36,813 nucleotides of DNA, from the NCBI GenBank assembly GCA_050949745.1, contig JBMNGF010000006.1, forward strand, positions 1 to 36,813. Reading direction: 5' to 3'. The stretch comes from Syntrophaceticus sp050949745. Its GTDB lineage: Bacteria > Bacillota > DSM-12270 > Thermacetogeniales > Thermacetogeniaceae. The position numbers were made by a program, and so were the translations under genes. This document shows, piece by piece, positions 1 through 7,948 of this stretch (positions within the stretch are counted from its first letter, which is position 1; every line of letters begins with the position of its first letter). The notes beneath the pieces are model-generated. The model ran no database searches, was not told the origin of the DNA, and saw only the letters and a list, made by a program, of their open reading frames with translations.

Positions 1-208
1 GGGAGACCCCATAGCGGATCTCCATGAGGACATGGCAGCAGAACAGAAGGCCCGGGCAACCTATGAGAACCTGATCAACCTAACTAGTGACCCAGACCCG
101 ACAGACGGCTTGAGGTTCCTGCGGCAGCGGGAGGTCGTCCACTTCCAGCACTTCGGGGAGACACTGGATCATTTGCAGGGGTATATGAATGGGAAAAAGT
201 TTTATTAA
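1..208 (+). CDS. cotJC: Spore coat manganese-catalase-like protein CotJC, C-terminal part (cut by window start)
   Basis: Reading from base 2 gives about 68 residues ending in TAA at 206-208. Recognisable CotJC motifs are GDPIADLHEDMAAEQKARAT, RFLRQREVVHFQ and FGETLDHLQGYM. CotJC is a di-manganese catalase-fold protein of the spore coat; the H of DLHED and the E/H of REVVHF sit in the expected metal-binding helices. No stop or frameshift is seen in this part, so the gene may be intact, but its 5' two thirds lie outside the window. Other pieces of the same gene occur four more times in the next 13 kb. Family assignment is by recognition; confidence is high. Confidence 0.85.
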   Translation, partial: GDPIADLHEDMAAEQKARATYENLINLTSDPDPTDGLRFLRQREVVHFQHFGETLDHLQGYMNGKKFY

Positions 209-233
209 GGTGGCTTCTGACATCCATTTGTCG

Positions 234-262
234 ACAGGCGGCTATTAAGGAAGGCCGCCTGT
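234..262. terminator. Hairpin between convergent cotJC and SurA-like gene
   Basis: ACAGGCGGC at 234-242 pairs with GCCGCCTGT at 254-262, a 9-bp GC-rich stem with an 11-base loop. It lies between the stop of cotJC (plus) and the stop of the next gene (minus, 263) and could end transcripts from both sides. The plus-strand T tract is short. Near copies of the hairpin occur at 5531-5558 and 11743-11773, each behind cotJC-derived or cassette sequence. Confidence 0.7.
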
Positions 263-979
263 TTAAATTCCGGGATTAACATTTTCCAACTGCTCAACCC
301 ATAGGGGCTGCTGAAAACGATTGTCATAGATCAAAAGCGGGTATTTCCTGGCAGTTGCCTTTAGCCTCTCCTGGCTTAGTTGTCCAAGCAAACTTATACC
401 TTCAACCGAATCCATCTGCTGCACCTGTTTCACTTCCTCACCAGACATGATTTCTCTTGATATTATTAAAACAATGTTATAAATTCGATCATCCTCGAGG
501 TGTCGTAGACGGGATCTCGCCACACCACACATTCCCCCGTACCGGCCTGGCCTACTGGCAAAAGCCTCACACTCAATTTTTCTTTTCTCCTTCACCTCAT
601 CCCAATCCAAAACAACCCCCCGCTCTCTTGCGGCCATGGCATTTAAAGCCTTGAAGGTAAACTCATTAAAAGCAAACTGCATATCTTCTGTGGTCAACGG
701 ACGGAGTTCCTCTGGTTTCTTGATCTGGTAAATCAACAGCTCCTGTGCCAACACATTAACATCACCATAGGAAATAGCAAAATCACCAATTCTCGCTACC
801 ACCTTTTGCCCCTCAGGTGTAGCTTTAATGTCATACGCTTTTTCCATCGCTTGTTCAGCCACCTGGGATAATCGGATCTCCCTCTCCCTTTCCACCATGC
901 GCCATGCAAGGGAGACCACCAACAACAACGCCACACCTATCCCCAAAAAGAGGAACCACTTTTTTTTATTACGTGTCAT
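263..979 (-). CDS. Membrane-anchored protein with SurA-N-like region
   Basis: About 238 residues. An N-terminal signal anchor (basic KKKW followed by a hydrophobic stretch, about residues 6-25) leads into an extracytoplasmic helical region. That region contains VVARIGDFAISYGDV followed by helices rich in A, E and L, the layout of the SurA N-terminal chaperone domain of parvulin-like proteins. No PPIase domain is visible. I chose ATG at 979 because an AAAGGAA site lies just upstream and the preceding gene stops at 985; a start at 1003 would overlap it. It is the last gene of a minus-strand cassette with a secreted protein and an ABC transporter, so a role as an extracytoplasmic holdase for the exported product is plausible but inferred. 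A degenerate copy of its 3' end recurs at 11774-11813. Confidence 0.6.
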   Translation of the reverse strand: MTRNKKKWFLFLGIGVALLLVVSLAWRMVEREREIRLSQVAEQAMEKAYDIKATPEGQKVVARIGDFAISYGDVNVLAQELLIYQIKKPEELRPLTTEDMQFAFNEFTFKALNAMAARERGVVLDWDEVKEKRKIECEAFASRPGRYGGMCGVARSRLRHLEDDRIYNIVLIISREIMSGEEVKQVQQMDSVEGISLLGQLSQERLKATARKYPLLIYDNRFQQPLWVEQLENVNPGI

Positions 980-984
980 TTTCT

Positions 985-1923
985 CTATTCCTTTCCGCGC
1001 CAATAGTATCCTATAACCGCAACCGTCAGAGCAGCCAACAGGTAAACCAATAATAAAACCAGCAAAAGAGAAAACGACTGCAGATAAAGGGTCACTTCCC
1101 CATGATCAATAATTTTCGTATAGGGAGGGGTGGTCACCCACGCAACCCAGTTGGGAGGATCGTCTAGCCAACTGAACCTATCATAAACAGATGCAAGCAG
1201 CGATTGGCTGGTGCTCCAAGGTGTCACTTTCGCCAGAAATAGCTGCCCTCCACTTTGACCATTCTCCAGGAGTTCCTTTTCGGCCATCACCCAGAGGATG
1301 CTAGTTGCCACGCCTGTGGATGCAGAACGTGTCATGATGGTGACCGCCGCGGCGAAAAATGTCCATAAGAATGCCATTGCGATGTATACTAATAGATTTC
1401 GCCATAAAGTTAAATGCAAAAACGCACGCAGTTCGCGGCCGGGCACCTCCGGCAAAAATACTGTCACCAGTAGAGCACCAACAACTACAAAGATGATCGT
1501 TCCAGCCGTATAGATCATGAGCGCCAATACTTTTCCCCATATGAGTTGTCTGAACTTCACACGAAGGATAGCTGACTGTTTAATGGCTCCGCTGCTTAAA
1601 TCGTCTCCAAACCAGACAGCACCAACGTACAAGAACAACACAATCCCTAAACCGGCAAGAAGGCCTGCACCGCTTGCAGTAGGCAGGTTTCCCCATTTAA
1701 ACCAATGAAGCAATGTCGACAACTCTTCGCCCAGCCCTGGAGGCGGGAGTGATCCCGGGTGACCAACCCAAGACCCAGTATGCAGGATGATAGCGAGTCG
1801 ATAAGCCCGGAGGGTTGGGATAATTACAACAAGCAGTGCGGCAACAGGAACGATGAAATAGAACATCTTGCGCCGAACCCGCATATGCTCCGCCGTTATA
1901 ATACGAAGAACATCTTGAATCAC
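985..1923 (-). CDS. ABC-2 type transporter permease (copy 1)
   Basis: A 312-residue polytopic membrane protein with about six hydrophobic segments: an N-terminal helix after RVRRKMFYF, a block after YVGAVWFGDDL, and a final helix near residues 280-305. It is a clear paralog of the next gene upstream (1943-2884); both carry the YVGAVWF.DDL..G..KQ pattern in the middle. The GTG start at 1923 has a GGGGGC site seven bases before it. It stops five bases before the SurA-like gene and follows the sister permease by 19 bases, so the genes are one operon. The role is membrane channel for the ATPase at 2881-3765; the two permeases may form a heterodimer. Substrate unknown; the neighbouring secreted protein is a candidate. 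Confidence 0.8.
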   Translation of the reverse strand: MIQDVLRIITAEHMRVRRKMFYFIVPVAALLVVIIPTLRAYRLAIILHTGSWVGHPGSLPPPGLGEELSTLLHWFKWGNLPTASGAGLLAGLGIVLFLYVGAVWFGDDLSSGAIKQSAILRVKFRQLIWGKVLALMIYTAGTIIFVVVGALLVTVFLPEVPGRELRAFLHLTLWRNLLVYIAMAFLWTFFAAAVTIMTRSASTGVATSILWVMAEKELLENGQSGGQLFLAKVTPWSTSQSLLASVYDRFSWLDDPPNWVAWVTTPPYTKIIDHGEVTLYLQSFSLLLVLLLVYLLAALTVAVIGYYWRGKE

Positions 1924-1942
1924 TGCTCAAGCCCCCAATCTT

Positions 1943-2884
1943 TCAGTCTCTTACACTAACATAATACCCAAGAATAATCCCTCCCACTGCTACGAATGTA
2001 TATATCACGAGTGCGGTCATCAGAAAGGAAATAGGCAATAGATACGGTTGTATGACCCCATTTTCAATGGTTCGTGTTAAGGGAGGAGATGTCGTCCATA
2101 GAATCACCGGAGCTGAATCGATTACCCAGGAGAAACGATCGTAAACAAAGGCGAGTATGGATTGAATGGTACTAATGGGGGCTATTTTCGCTATTAACAG
2201 TTGTATTGTGCTATTTCCCGAAAAAAGTATCGCAGTCTCCGCAAAAGGCCACATAACACCTACAGCAACTCCTATAACAGGTGAACGGCTCAGCAGTGTA
2301 ATCATGGCGGCTAAGCAAGCCCACATGACCGCTATAATGCTGTAGAGCATAAGGTTTCGAAGGGGTATCCAACGCAATAAAGCAGCCGGTTCGCGGCCAG
2401 GTACATCGCTCAAAAATAGGGTCGTAAGCACCGAACCAAGAACGATGAAAATCAGAATACCAGCCATATACAAAGCAAGAGTCAGAATCTTGCCTACAAC
2501 CACCGGCATAAGATGTTTTTGTAGTACTGCAATTTGCTTATTCACACCCGTCCGTAAATCATCCGCAAACCACACAGCGCCAACATACCCAACAAGTATA
2601 ATACCCACCCAACCCGCAAGGTATGTCGCGCCTGCGGCGGTAGTAATATTCTCCCATCGAAACCAGTATAGCATTTGTGATAAATCAACTCCGGCAAAAG
2701 GATTTGGTACACCCGTGGGCAGTTCAATGGTACCCTTATGAAAGGCTAAGGCATTATTATAAGCACCAATTTCTAAATAGAGAACATATATTAGTGAAAG
2801 CAGCGGAATGACGCAGAAAAAAGGTTTGCGCAGGACCCGGCTTATCTCCGCCTGTATGATTCGGATAAATCCACCACCAATCAA
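1943..2884 (-). CDS. ABC-2 type transporter permease (copy 2)
   Basis: A 313-residue polytopic protein, paralogous to copy 1. Shared features include the N-terminal RVLRKPFF segment, the ITTAAGATYLAG region and YVGAVWFADDLRTG. The start is TTG at 2884, which overlaps the stop of the ATPase gene as TTGA, with GGAGG a few bases upstream; this suggests translational coupling to the ATPase. With copy 1 and the ATPase it would make a heteromeric ABC transporter, probably an exporter given that there is no solute-binding protein. Tandem duplication followed by divergence is the simplest origin. Confidence 0.8.
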   Translation of the reverse strand: MIGGGFIRIIQAEISRVLRKPFFCVIPLLSLIYVLYLEIGAYNNALAFHKGTIELPTGVPNPFAGVDLSQMLYWFRWENITTAAGATYLAGWVGIILVGYVGAVWFADDLRTGVNKQIAVLQKHLMPVVVGKILTLALYMAGILIFIVLGSVLTTLFLSDVPGREPAALLRWIPLRNLMLYSIIAVMWACLAAMITLLSRSPVIGVAVGVMWPFAETAILFSGNSTIQLLIAKIAPISTIQSILAFVYDRFSWVIDSAPVILWTTSPPLTRTIENGVIQPYLLPISFLMTALVIYTFVAVGGIILGYYVSVRD

Positions 2885-3765
2885 TAAGGTAACCTCCTCG
2901 AAACCTGTTTTTCCTCGAAAACATACTCCAGCTCCGAAATCAGCAGCCGACTACTTTGAGGTACAATACCGTGTTCAGCAAGGTGCTGCAAAAAAAGAGG
3001 CCCCTTCTCCTTTTGAACCGCAGCTGTTACCCATACTCCTCTTTTACCAATCTCCAAAACTAGAGGAGTACGAAGTAAGTCCATCGAAATATCTCCGGGC
3101 AGATAAAAGATAACCTTTGTGGCTTGTTCTGCCAATTCCTTTGTTTCCCCAGTGTAAACAAGTCTGCCTTGATCAAGAATGACAATGCGATCTGCCAGCA
3201 GTGTAATGCGTTCCAATTGGTGGCTGGAGAAGATCAGAAATCTATCCTTGGAGCGGTAAGTAACGAAAGTGTCTTCCAGCAGCTGCTGCCCCTCTAAATC
3301 CAGGCCATTAAATGGTTCATCTAGGATAACGATCTGGGGATTCCCTAGAAAGGCATTGGCTAAACCCAAGCGCTTGCGCATGCCTTGAGAAAAATCTTTA
3401 ATTTTTTTTCCCTTTGGTGGGATATCCCATTTTTCTAGCTCTCTTTCTACCTCGTGTGCTTCCACTGGATATTCACGAAGGGCGTTGAAGTATCCTAACT
3501 GGTTCTCCGCAGTCAAGTATGGGTAAAAAGGGGGATCCTCGAATAAATAACCTAAGTTTCCACGAATCTTCTCCACAGGTTGGCCATTATAAAACACAGT
3601 CCCGCAGGTTGGGAATATGCGTCCTGTTAAAATGTTAAACAGCGTTGTCTTGCCAGCTCCGTTTGGACCTACCACTGCTGTCACACCAGGCTCGATAACA
3701 AATCGCAATTGTTTTAATGCCTCGTGATTTCTATATTTTTTCGTGACTTCGACCAACTCAAACAC
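2881..3765 (-). CDS. ABC transporter ATP-binding protein
   Basis: A 294-residue ATPase with all core motifs: Walker A GPNGAGKTT near residue 35, signature FSQGMRKRLGL, Walker B IVILDEPFNGLD, and the H-loop in FSSHQLE. About 80 residues follow the nucleotide-binding domain, as in many ABC-2 drug or bacteriocin exporters. I chose GTG at 3765 because AAGGAGG lies seven bases upstream; longer versions would begin in non-coding sequence. It overlaps the downstream permease by four bases. A hairpin at 3804-3832 separates it from the secreted-protein gene upstream, which may reduce ABC gene expression relative to that gene. Confidence 0.88.
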   Translation of the reverse strand: MFELVEVTKKYRNHEALKQLRFVIEPGVTAVVGPNGAGKTTLFNILTGRIFPTCGTVFYNGQPVEKIRGNLGYLFEDPPFYPYLTAENQLGYFNALREYPVEAHEVERELEKWDIPPKGKKIKDFSQGMRKRLGLANAFLGNPQIVILDEPFNGLDLEGQQLLEDTFVTYRSKDRFLIFSSHQLERITLLADRIVILDQGRLVYTGETKELAEQATKVIFYLPGDISMDLLRTPLVLEIGKRGVWVTAAVQKEKGPLFLQHLAEHGIVPQSSRLLISELEYVFEEKQVSRRLPY

Positions 3766-3803
3766 CGTTTTACCTCCTTGTAAAAAAAATAATGACAAGA
3801 AAT

Positions 3804-3832
3804 AGGAGTAGAGGCTCGAAGCCTTTACTCCT
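3804..3832 (-). other. Intercistronic hairpin between secreted-protein gene and ABC genes
   Basis: AGGAGTA at 3804-3810 pairs with TACTCCT at 3826-3832, and a second block (AGGCT/AGCCT type) pairs inside, giving a stem of about 12 pairs with one mismatch around a TCG loop. On the minus strand it follows the secreted-protein gene by about 50 bases and is not followed by a T run. It is more likely a partial terminator or mRNA-stabilising structure than a full terminator. Confidence 0.55.
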
Positions 3833-3884
3833 GACCCTGTACTTATGATTATCAAATATGCAGAACTAGTTATCATAATTTAAT

Positions 3885-4370
3885 TTAGTTAATATAGACC
3901 ATTGAAACCGGGTTTAAGAAATAAAGATATCTGGTCCCGCCAGCAATCGCATAACCGCTCAGTGCAGTAGTGTATACACCACTTTTACTATAACTGTGAA
4001 GTTTTTGGCCGCTCCAACTTACAGAAAACGGGAAATTAACCCCTGAATTCGATTTCCCATCACCCCAAGATACATTCCAATATACAGCTTGCATCTTACC
4101 AACATAGGAATGTGCACCAAAAGCAGCCTGTGCTCTTAAAGAACTGATGCGCGACGTATTGATCCATGTGTAGCCAGCGCTACCGTATGCAGTACCTTGA
4201 GGTTTAATTTCTCCTTCATCAGATTTGTCAGACATGTCAATCATCTTTACAGGAGACACTGTTGCTCCTTCCGGTACCGTAGAATCCTGAGCAAAAGCCG
4301 TTCCAGTTGTCAACATTAATAATGACACGACCACTAAACAAAATGTCAACCATACATACTTTCTATACAT
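3885..4370 (-). CDS. Secreted protein of unknown family, first gene of an ABC cassette
   Basis: 161 residues with a clear Sec signal peptide: MYRK, a hydrophobic core, then a TGTAFA|QDS cleavage site after about residue 27. The mature part (about 134 residues) has no cysteine. An acidic pro-like segment (about residues 28-55) is followed by a region rich in G, S, Y and W, including GSAGYTWIN, AVYWNVSWGDG and FSVSWSGQKLHSYS. The composition suggests a small beta-rich extracellular protein. ATG at 4370 has GGAGGGG upstream. It is followed by an ABC ATPase, two permeases and a SurA-like protein on the same strand. By analogy with bacteriocin/immunity operons such as lactococcin 972 it could be a secreted toxin or signal, but I see no convincing match to that family. 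Confidence 0.65.
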   Translation of the reverse strand: MYRKYVWLTFCLVVVSLLMLTTGTAFAQDSTVPEGATVSPVKMIDMSDKSDEGEIKPQGTAYGSAGYTWINTSRISSLRAQAAFGAHSYVGKMQAVYWNVSWGDGKSNSGVNFPFSVSWSGQKLHSYSKSGVYTTALSGYAIAGGTRYLYFLNPVSMVYIN

Positions 4371-4804
4371 GTTTTACACTCCCCTCCCTACACAATTATT
4401 GATCCTCAGCACTACGGTTTAAAAAACCATACACACTACTTCCTGCCCCTGATTATTTCCACGTTATAGACATTATTTACCCACATCAATTTCCAGGAAT
4501 AAATTTTGTGCTCTCCCCTGCGTCGAACATCCCCTTTTTTTGATGTGTTTTCTTCAGCATCTGATAAACTTCTGTTTCATCCAGTTCTAGAAACTGTCTT
4601 CATGTTTGGGTGATTCTTTAACACTTGAATTTGGTAACGACTTGAACTCTGACGAAATTAAAGTTTCGCTTAGAACTACCATCAGTGCTACTATATAACA
4701 TCTTAGACATATTATGGTTAATTCCTCTATCGAAAAATGAGATATTTTGCCTCTTTTTATCCTATAATCATTTTTACACTGTTTACATTTTTCAGTATGA
4801 TAAA
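4371..4804. other. Intergenic region, no gene identified
   Basis: AT-rich sequence upstream of the secreted-protein gene. It should contain that gene's promoter, but I cannot place -35/-10 boxes with confidence. A 35-codon open stretch on the minus strand (4486-4590) has protein-like composition but no start or recognisable family. Confidence 0.5.
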
Positions 4805-4842
4805 AGAAGTTTGGAGTTCCTGCGGCAGCGGGAGGTCGTCCA
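4805..4842 (+). pseudogene. cotJC: Small cotJC fragment
   Basis: The bases match the cotJC segment encoding FLRQREVVH almost exactly as found at 113-146, with only the first few and last bases differing. Nothing of the gene lies directly on either side: AT-rich sequence precedes it and a poly-T stretch follows. It ends at the point in cotJC where the fragment at 12640 begins, which suggests a rearrangement joint. Confidence 0.8.
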
Positions 4843-4849
4843 CTTATTT

Positions 4850-5007
4850 TTTTCAGTAATCAGAGCAACTATTTCCACCACCTGTTTTATAAAAAATATT
4901 ATCTTGCGGTCTCTTTCCTATTTTTTGTATGATAAAAAAAATAAAAGCTATCGGGAGCTATCTGGAGCAATCTGAAGTTACAGAGAGACGGAAATTCTAC
5001 AGAAAAG
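4850..5007. repeat. Repeat unit upstream of cotJC copies
   Basis: This stretch resembles 10440-10582: both carry ATTTCCA.CACC.GTTT, TTTTTTGTATG or TTTTGTATG, AAAGCTATCGGGAGC and a GAAGNTACAGA block, and both run into the cotJC start-like sequence AAAAGATGAA. Similarity is about 70 percent by eye. The duplicated unit thus includes the region 5' of the cotJC remnants. Confidence 0.7.
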
Positions 5008-5503
5008 ATGAAATTCGGCGGGCCAAACGGGGAACTCTCTGCTGCCATCCGCTATCTCTCCCAGCGCTACTCTATGCCCACAGGCAAAGCCAAAGGAGTA
5101 TTGACCGACATCGGCACAGAAGAATTGGCCCACTGGGAGATCATCGCCACCATGGTTTACAAACTGACGAAAGGGGCAACACCGGAGGAGATTACGCAAA
5201 GCAGGACTGGGCAGCTACTACGCCATCTGGGATAAGGGGATCCACCCCAGTGACTCCAACGGTGTCCCCTGGACAGCTGCCTACATCAACACCATGGGTG
5301 ATCCAATAGCTGACCTCCATGAGGATATGGCAGCTGAAGAAAAAGCCCGGGCAACCTATGAAAACCTGATCAATCTCTCCGATGATCCCGACCTGATTGA
5401 CGTTTTGAGGTTCTTGCGGCAGCGGGAGGTCATCCACTTCCAGCGCTTCGGGGAGACACTGGATCATTTGCAGGGGTATATGAATAGTACAAAGTTTTTT
5501 TAA
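5008..5503 (+). pseudogene. cotJC: cotJC pseudogene (5'-truncated, frameshifted)
   Basis: The first frame (from 5008) encodes FGGPNGELSAAIRYLSQRYS and TDIGTEELAHWEI, the central part of CotJC. Near 5200 an extra A shifts the frame and the protein ends early at 5235. The rest continues in the next frame: KAGLGSYYAIWDKGIHP, then GDPIADLHEDMAAEEKARAT, to TAA at 5501-5503. Normal CotJC has about 25 further N-terminal residues that are absent; the ATG at 5008 lies where the family has an internal QYGG/QFGG segment. With one shift and no proper N-terminus this copy should not make functional protein. It is followed by a strong terminator. Confidence 0.85.
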
Positions 5504-5530
5504 GGTGGCATCAAGCAGCCATTTGCCGGC

Positions 5531-5563
5531 AGGCGGCTTTTTATGGAAAAGGCCGCCTTTTTT
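5531..5563 (+). terminator. Intrinsic terminator after cotJC pseudogene
   Basis: AGGCGGC (5531-5537) pairs with GCCGCCT (5552-5558) around an A/T-rich loop and is followed by a T run ending at 5563. It has the same design as the hairpins at 234-262 and 11743-11773. Confidence 0.85.
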
Positions 5564-5833
5564 CACTGGAAAGCTGGAAGCAGGGGGAAACCACTCGATC
5601 AATTTGTGCTGACGTTAGCATCGAATCGGGAAAAGGTTCTCCCCAGTGCGAGAATTCCAGCGCATTGAGAAAGTTTTCACCTGAAACCATAAAAATATCT
5701 AACGGTTAGGAAAAACTTTTGTTGACACTTGGCCTACAGTAGACAGTATAAATCTACAAAGAACGCTTTGGATTTTATCCCGAAGCTGTTTTAATGGACA
5801 AAATCTACTGCAGTCAGATAAACCAGTATCCCT

Positions 5834-6388
5834 TTAACTTTTATATAAAGTTATTTCAAGGAATTTTTCCTTCTCAATGTTTTTGAATGTCCACAAGTTA
5901 AAACAAAGTATTAAAAGAACAGTTCCTACTGTCATGTATAAAATTAGATGAGGAAGCATACAAGTTAGAACGATAAAAGGCAGTATTATTATAAATATTT
6001 TTTTATCCAAGGTTGTTTCTAAGGAAGAAATTAACATCCCAGTGACAAGGTATTTTAAATGAAATACTTTGTCAAAAAAAAACACTACACATGCAATCAA
6101 CAGGTACATTAACATAAATATTATAATAAAGTAAATTGTTCTAGCTATCAACAAGTGATAGATACAAATCGGTCCAGATAGAAATGCCTCAATCATTCTT
6201 CTGTCCCTAATATATGATTCTGACATTAGATAAGCCTGAAAACTAATAGCGATTACAAAAGGAGCAATAGTTAAGTCTATTTTAGTAAAGACACTCAAAG
6301 CCACCAGAATTACTAAACCAAACATGCTATAGTAAATACAGTGAAACCTTTGCCGTTTCATATCGTACAATAATAAAGTAAGCAACAT
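5834..6388 (-). CDS. Small polytopic membrane protein, probable ABC permease subunit
   Basis: 184 residues with about five hydrophobic segments; it opens with MLLTLLLYDMKRQRF and ends in a short charged tail. It has no soluble domain. It follows another membrane protein (6394-7026) by five bases and an ABC ATPase, so it is best read as the second permease of that transporter. ATG at 6388 has only a weak GGGGATT site, which may be coupled to upstream translation. No family could be named from sequence alone. It is AT-rich compared with region 2, like the rest of this block. Confidence 0.6.
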   Translation of the reverse strand: MLLTLLLYDMKRQRFHCIYYSMFGLVILVALSVFTKIDLTIAPFVIAISFQAYLMSESYIRDRRMIEAFLSGPICIYHLLIARTIYFIIIFMLMYLLIACVVFFFDKVFHLKYLVTGMLISSLETTLDKKIFIIILPFIVLTCMLPHLILYMTVGTVLLILCFNLWTFKNIEKEKFLEITLYKS

Positions 6389-6393
6389 ATCAC

Positions 6394-7026
6394 TTAATCC
6401 CCAATCAAGTTTTCTTTGTTATAAGTAAAAAGAAATGTTATTATTCCCCCAAATACTATCAACAGCGTTATAACACTTATTATTAAAGTCATGGAACTGT
6501 TGTTAAATGCGCTGGTAATACCTAAGATAAGCACTCCTAGTGATACAAACGAAGATGTTAATTTGGGTAGTAGATTAGTGTTCCAAACAGATAAAGACAT
6601 AACAATACCAAGGAATATGATAACAAAATTGTAAGCAATATCTATGATAACATAAAACCCCTCATTCCCGAATAAATTAACGTTTAACAGGTATATTACA
6701 CCCACATTTATGGCCGAAAAAAACATCCAATAAATAATAGCTACCAGGAAACGGCAAAATACAATCAGAAATACTGGATATGGAGTGGAAAGTAAAGGTT
6801 CCACAAAATTCTGTTTTTTCTCTTCTTTAAAATCACAATTGGAAAAGGCAACTAAAATGGCGGTCATAAGGACTGTCAATCTAAGTCCATCTGAAACACT
6901 TGCTGATAGAGACCTAAATATTCCTAGCACAATCGGCAGAAGACTATAGCTGAACAAAAAAATATATTTTTTTTCCCAAAATCTTCTTAAACTATGTTTA
7001 ACATCCCGGTATAAATATCCCCTCAT
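6394..7026 (-). CDS. ABC-2 type membrane permease
   Basis: About 210 residues with six hydrophobic segments. The N-terminal part (MRGYLYRDVKHSLRRFW) has the amphipathic lead-in typical of ABC-2 permeases. I prefer ATG at 7026 to the GTG at 7035 because AGAGGTG lies six bases upstream. It begins 11 bases after the ATPase gene stops and is followed after five bases by the second small membrane protein. It is likely the channel part of an exporter belonging to the radical SAM gene cluster upstream. Confidence 0.7.
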   Translation of the reverse strand: MRGYLYRDVKHSLRRFWEKKYIFLFSYSLLPIVLGIFRSLSASVSDGLRLTVLMTAILVAFSNCDFKEEKKQNFVEPLLSTPYPVFLIVFCRFLVAIIYWMFFSAINVGVIYLLNVNLFGNEGFYVIIDIAYNFVIIFLGIVMSLSVWNTNLLPKLTSSFVSLGVLILGITSAFNNSSMTLIISVITLLIVFGGIITFLFTYNKENLIGD

Positions 7027-7037
7027 CTCTAACACCT

Positions 7038-7694
7038 CTAGTTCATACTAGAAACCAAGCGGCCATGTACAATCTCAATTTTTTGATCAAAAACATCATC
7101 ATTTGGACAGTTTATCTCACTTGTGCTGACAAAAGCACAAGCACCAGCAGCAACATACTCCTTCAAAACATCTACGAGTATCTCGGCACCTTGCTTATCT
7201 AGAAAAGAAAATGGCTCATCACAAATAATAATTCGGGGTCTGCATATCAAGAGTTTAGCTATTTCCAGACGTTTCTTCATTCCGGCAGATAATGTCTTGA
7301 CCAAAGCATTTTTATATTCAAAAAGTTGAACACGTTTTAGTACTAAATCATAATCCCCATCAGGCAGTTTTCGACCAATATATAACTTTGTATAAAACAC
7401 TAAATTATCTAAAGTTGATAATAGAGGATCTACACCATCTTTATCAAGAATAAATCCTATATAACGCCTTGCGGATGAACAATAATATGGGTCCAAACCA
7501 TTTAATAATACACTCCCGGTGGTCGGCTTCACTAGTCCTAGAATATGCTTTATTATAGTACTTTTTCCGCTACCATTTGAACCAGCTAACCAAGTACATG
7601 ATTTCCAATCTAAAGCAAATGTTACGTTATCCAGTATTAATTTCTTGCCATACTTCTTAGTAACATTATTTAATTCAATAGGCTTGCGGTTCAT
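7038..7694 (-). CDS. ABC transporter ATP-binding protein lacking a clear H-loop histidine
   Basis: 218 residues. Walker A GSNGSGKST, signature LSAGMKKRLEIAKLL and Walker B IIICDEPFSFLD are intact. Where the H-loop histidine normally follows the last core strand, the sequence reads AFVSTSEINC, so no histidine is evident. The protein may therefore hydrolyse ATP poorly or rely on a partner. ATG at 7694 has GGAGGGAG upstream and overlaps the TGA of the radical SAM 3' fragment (ATGA), showing that this gene was translationally coupled to the maturase before the IS insertion. It probably energises the two permeases downstream; the natural cargo would be the modified peptide. Confidence 0.82.
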   Translation of the reverse strand: MNRKPIELNNVTKKYGKKLILDNVTFALDWKSCTWLAGSNGSGKSTIIKHILGLVKPTTGSVLLNGLDPYYCSSARRYIGFILDKDGVDPLLSTLDNLVFYTKLYIGRKLPDGDYDLVLKRVQLFEYKNALVKTLSAGMKKRLEIAKLLICRPRIIICDEPFSFLDKQGAEILVDVLKEYVAAGACAFVSTSEINCPNDDVFDQKIEIVHGRLVSSMN

Positions 7695-7948
7695 TGTCTC
7701 TCCCTCCCACATATGTAAACTCCTACCAGATCTCTGGTTAGGCTACTTTCTAAAGCCCTACAATCATCACATGAATATCTTAGATGACATGTTTTGCAAA
7801 GTTCCAATGAATCTTTATTAAGTTTCCAGTAGTCATTTATTCCACTAGAAGTTATTATTACATCTAGTGGAGTAATATAAATATTGCCATAATCATTCTT
7901 CCTCATAACTCGGCAGGGATCAAGTACGAAATGTTCTGTAAAATCGCC
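7691..7948 (-). pseudogene. Radical SAM maturase, SPASM-like C-terminal fragment (cut off by IS256 element)
   Basis: Open frame of about 85 residues from the insertion-sequence edge to TGA at 7691. It reads GDFTEHFVLDPCRVMRKN, then YGNIYITP, then a cysteine cluster C-x2-C-x5-C-x2-C in LCKTCHLRYSCDDC. This is the layout of a SPASM auxiliary iron-sulfur domain of peptide-modifying radical SAM enzymes. It is the 3' end of the gene whose 5' part lies at 9275-10002 on the other side of the transposase. About 60-80 residues expected between the two parts seem to be missing. It may still be translated from an internal ATG at 7906, but not as an active enzyme. Confidence 0.75.

Noticed and set aside
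3885..4370. Secreted protein as a lactococcin 972-type bacteriocin
   Set aside because: Gene context is suggestive, but the sequence lacks a convincing match to the family pattern.
4486..4590. 35-codon open stretch on the minus strand (LELDETEVYQML...)
   Set aside because: Looks protein-like but has no start, no ribosome site and no family I recognise; could be chance.
4685..4975. Plus-strand open frame of 96 codons
   Set aside because: It merely reads across AT-rich DNA and the small cotJC fragment; no ribosome site.
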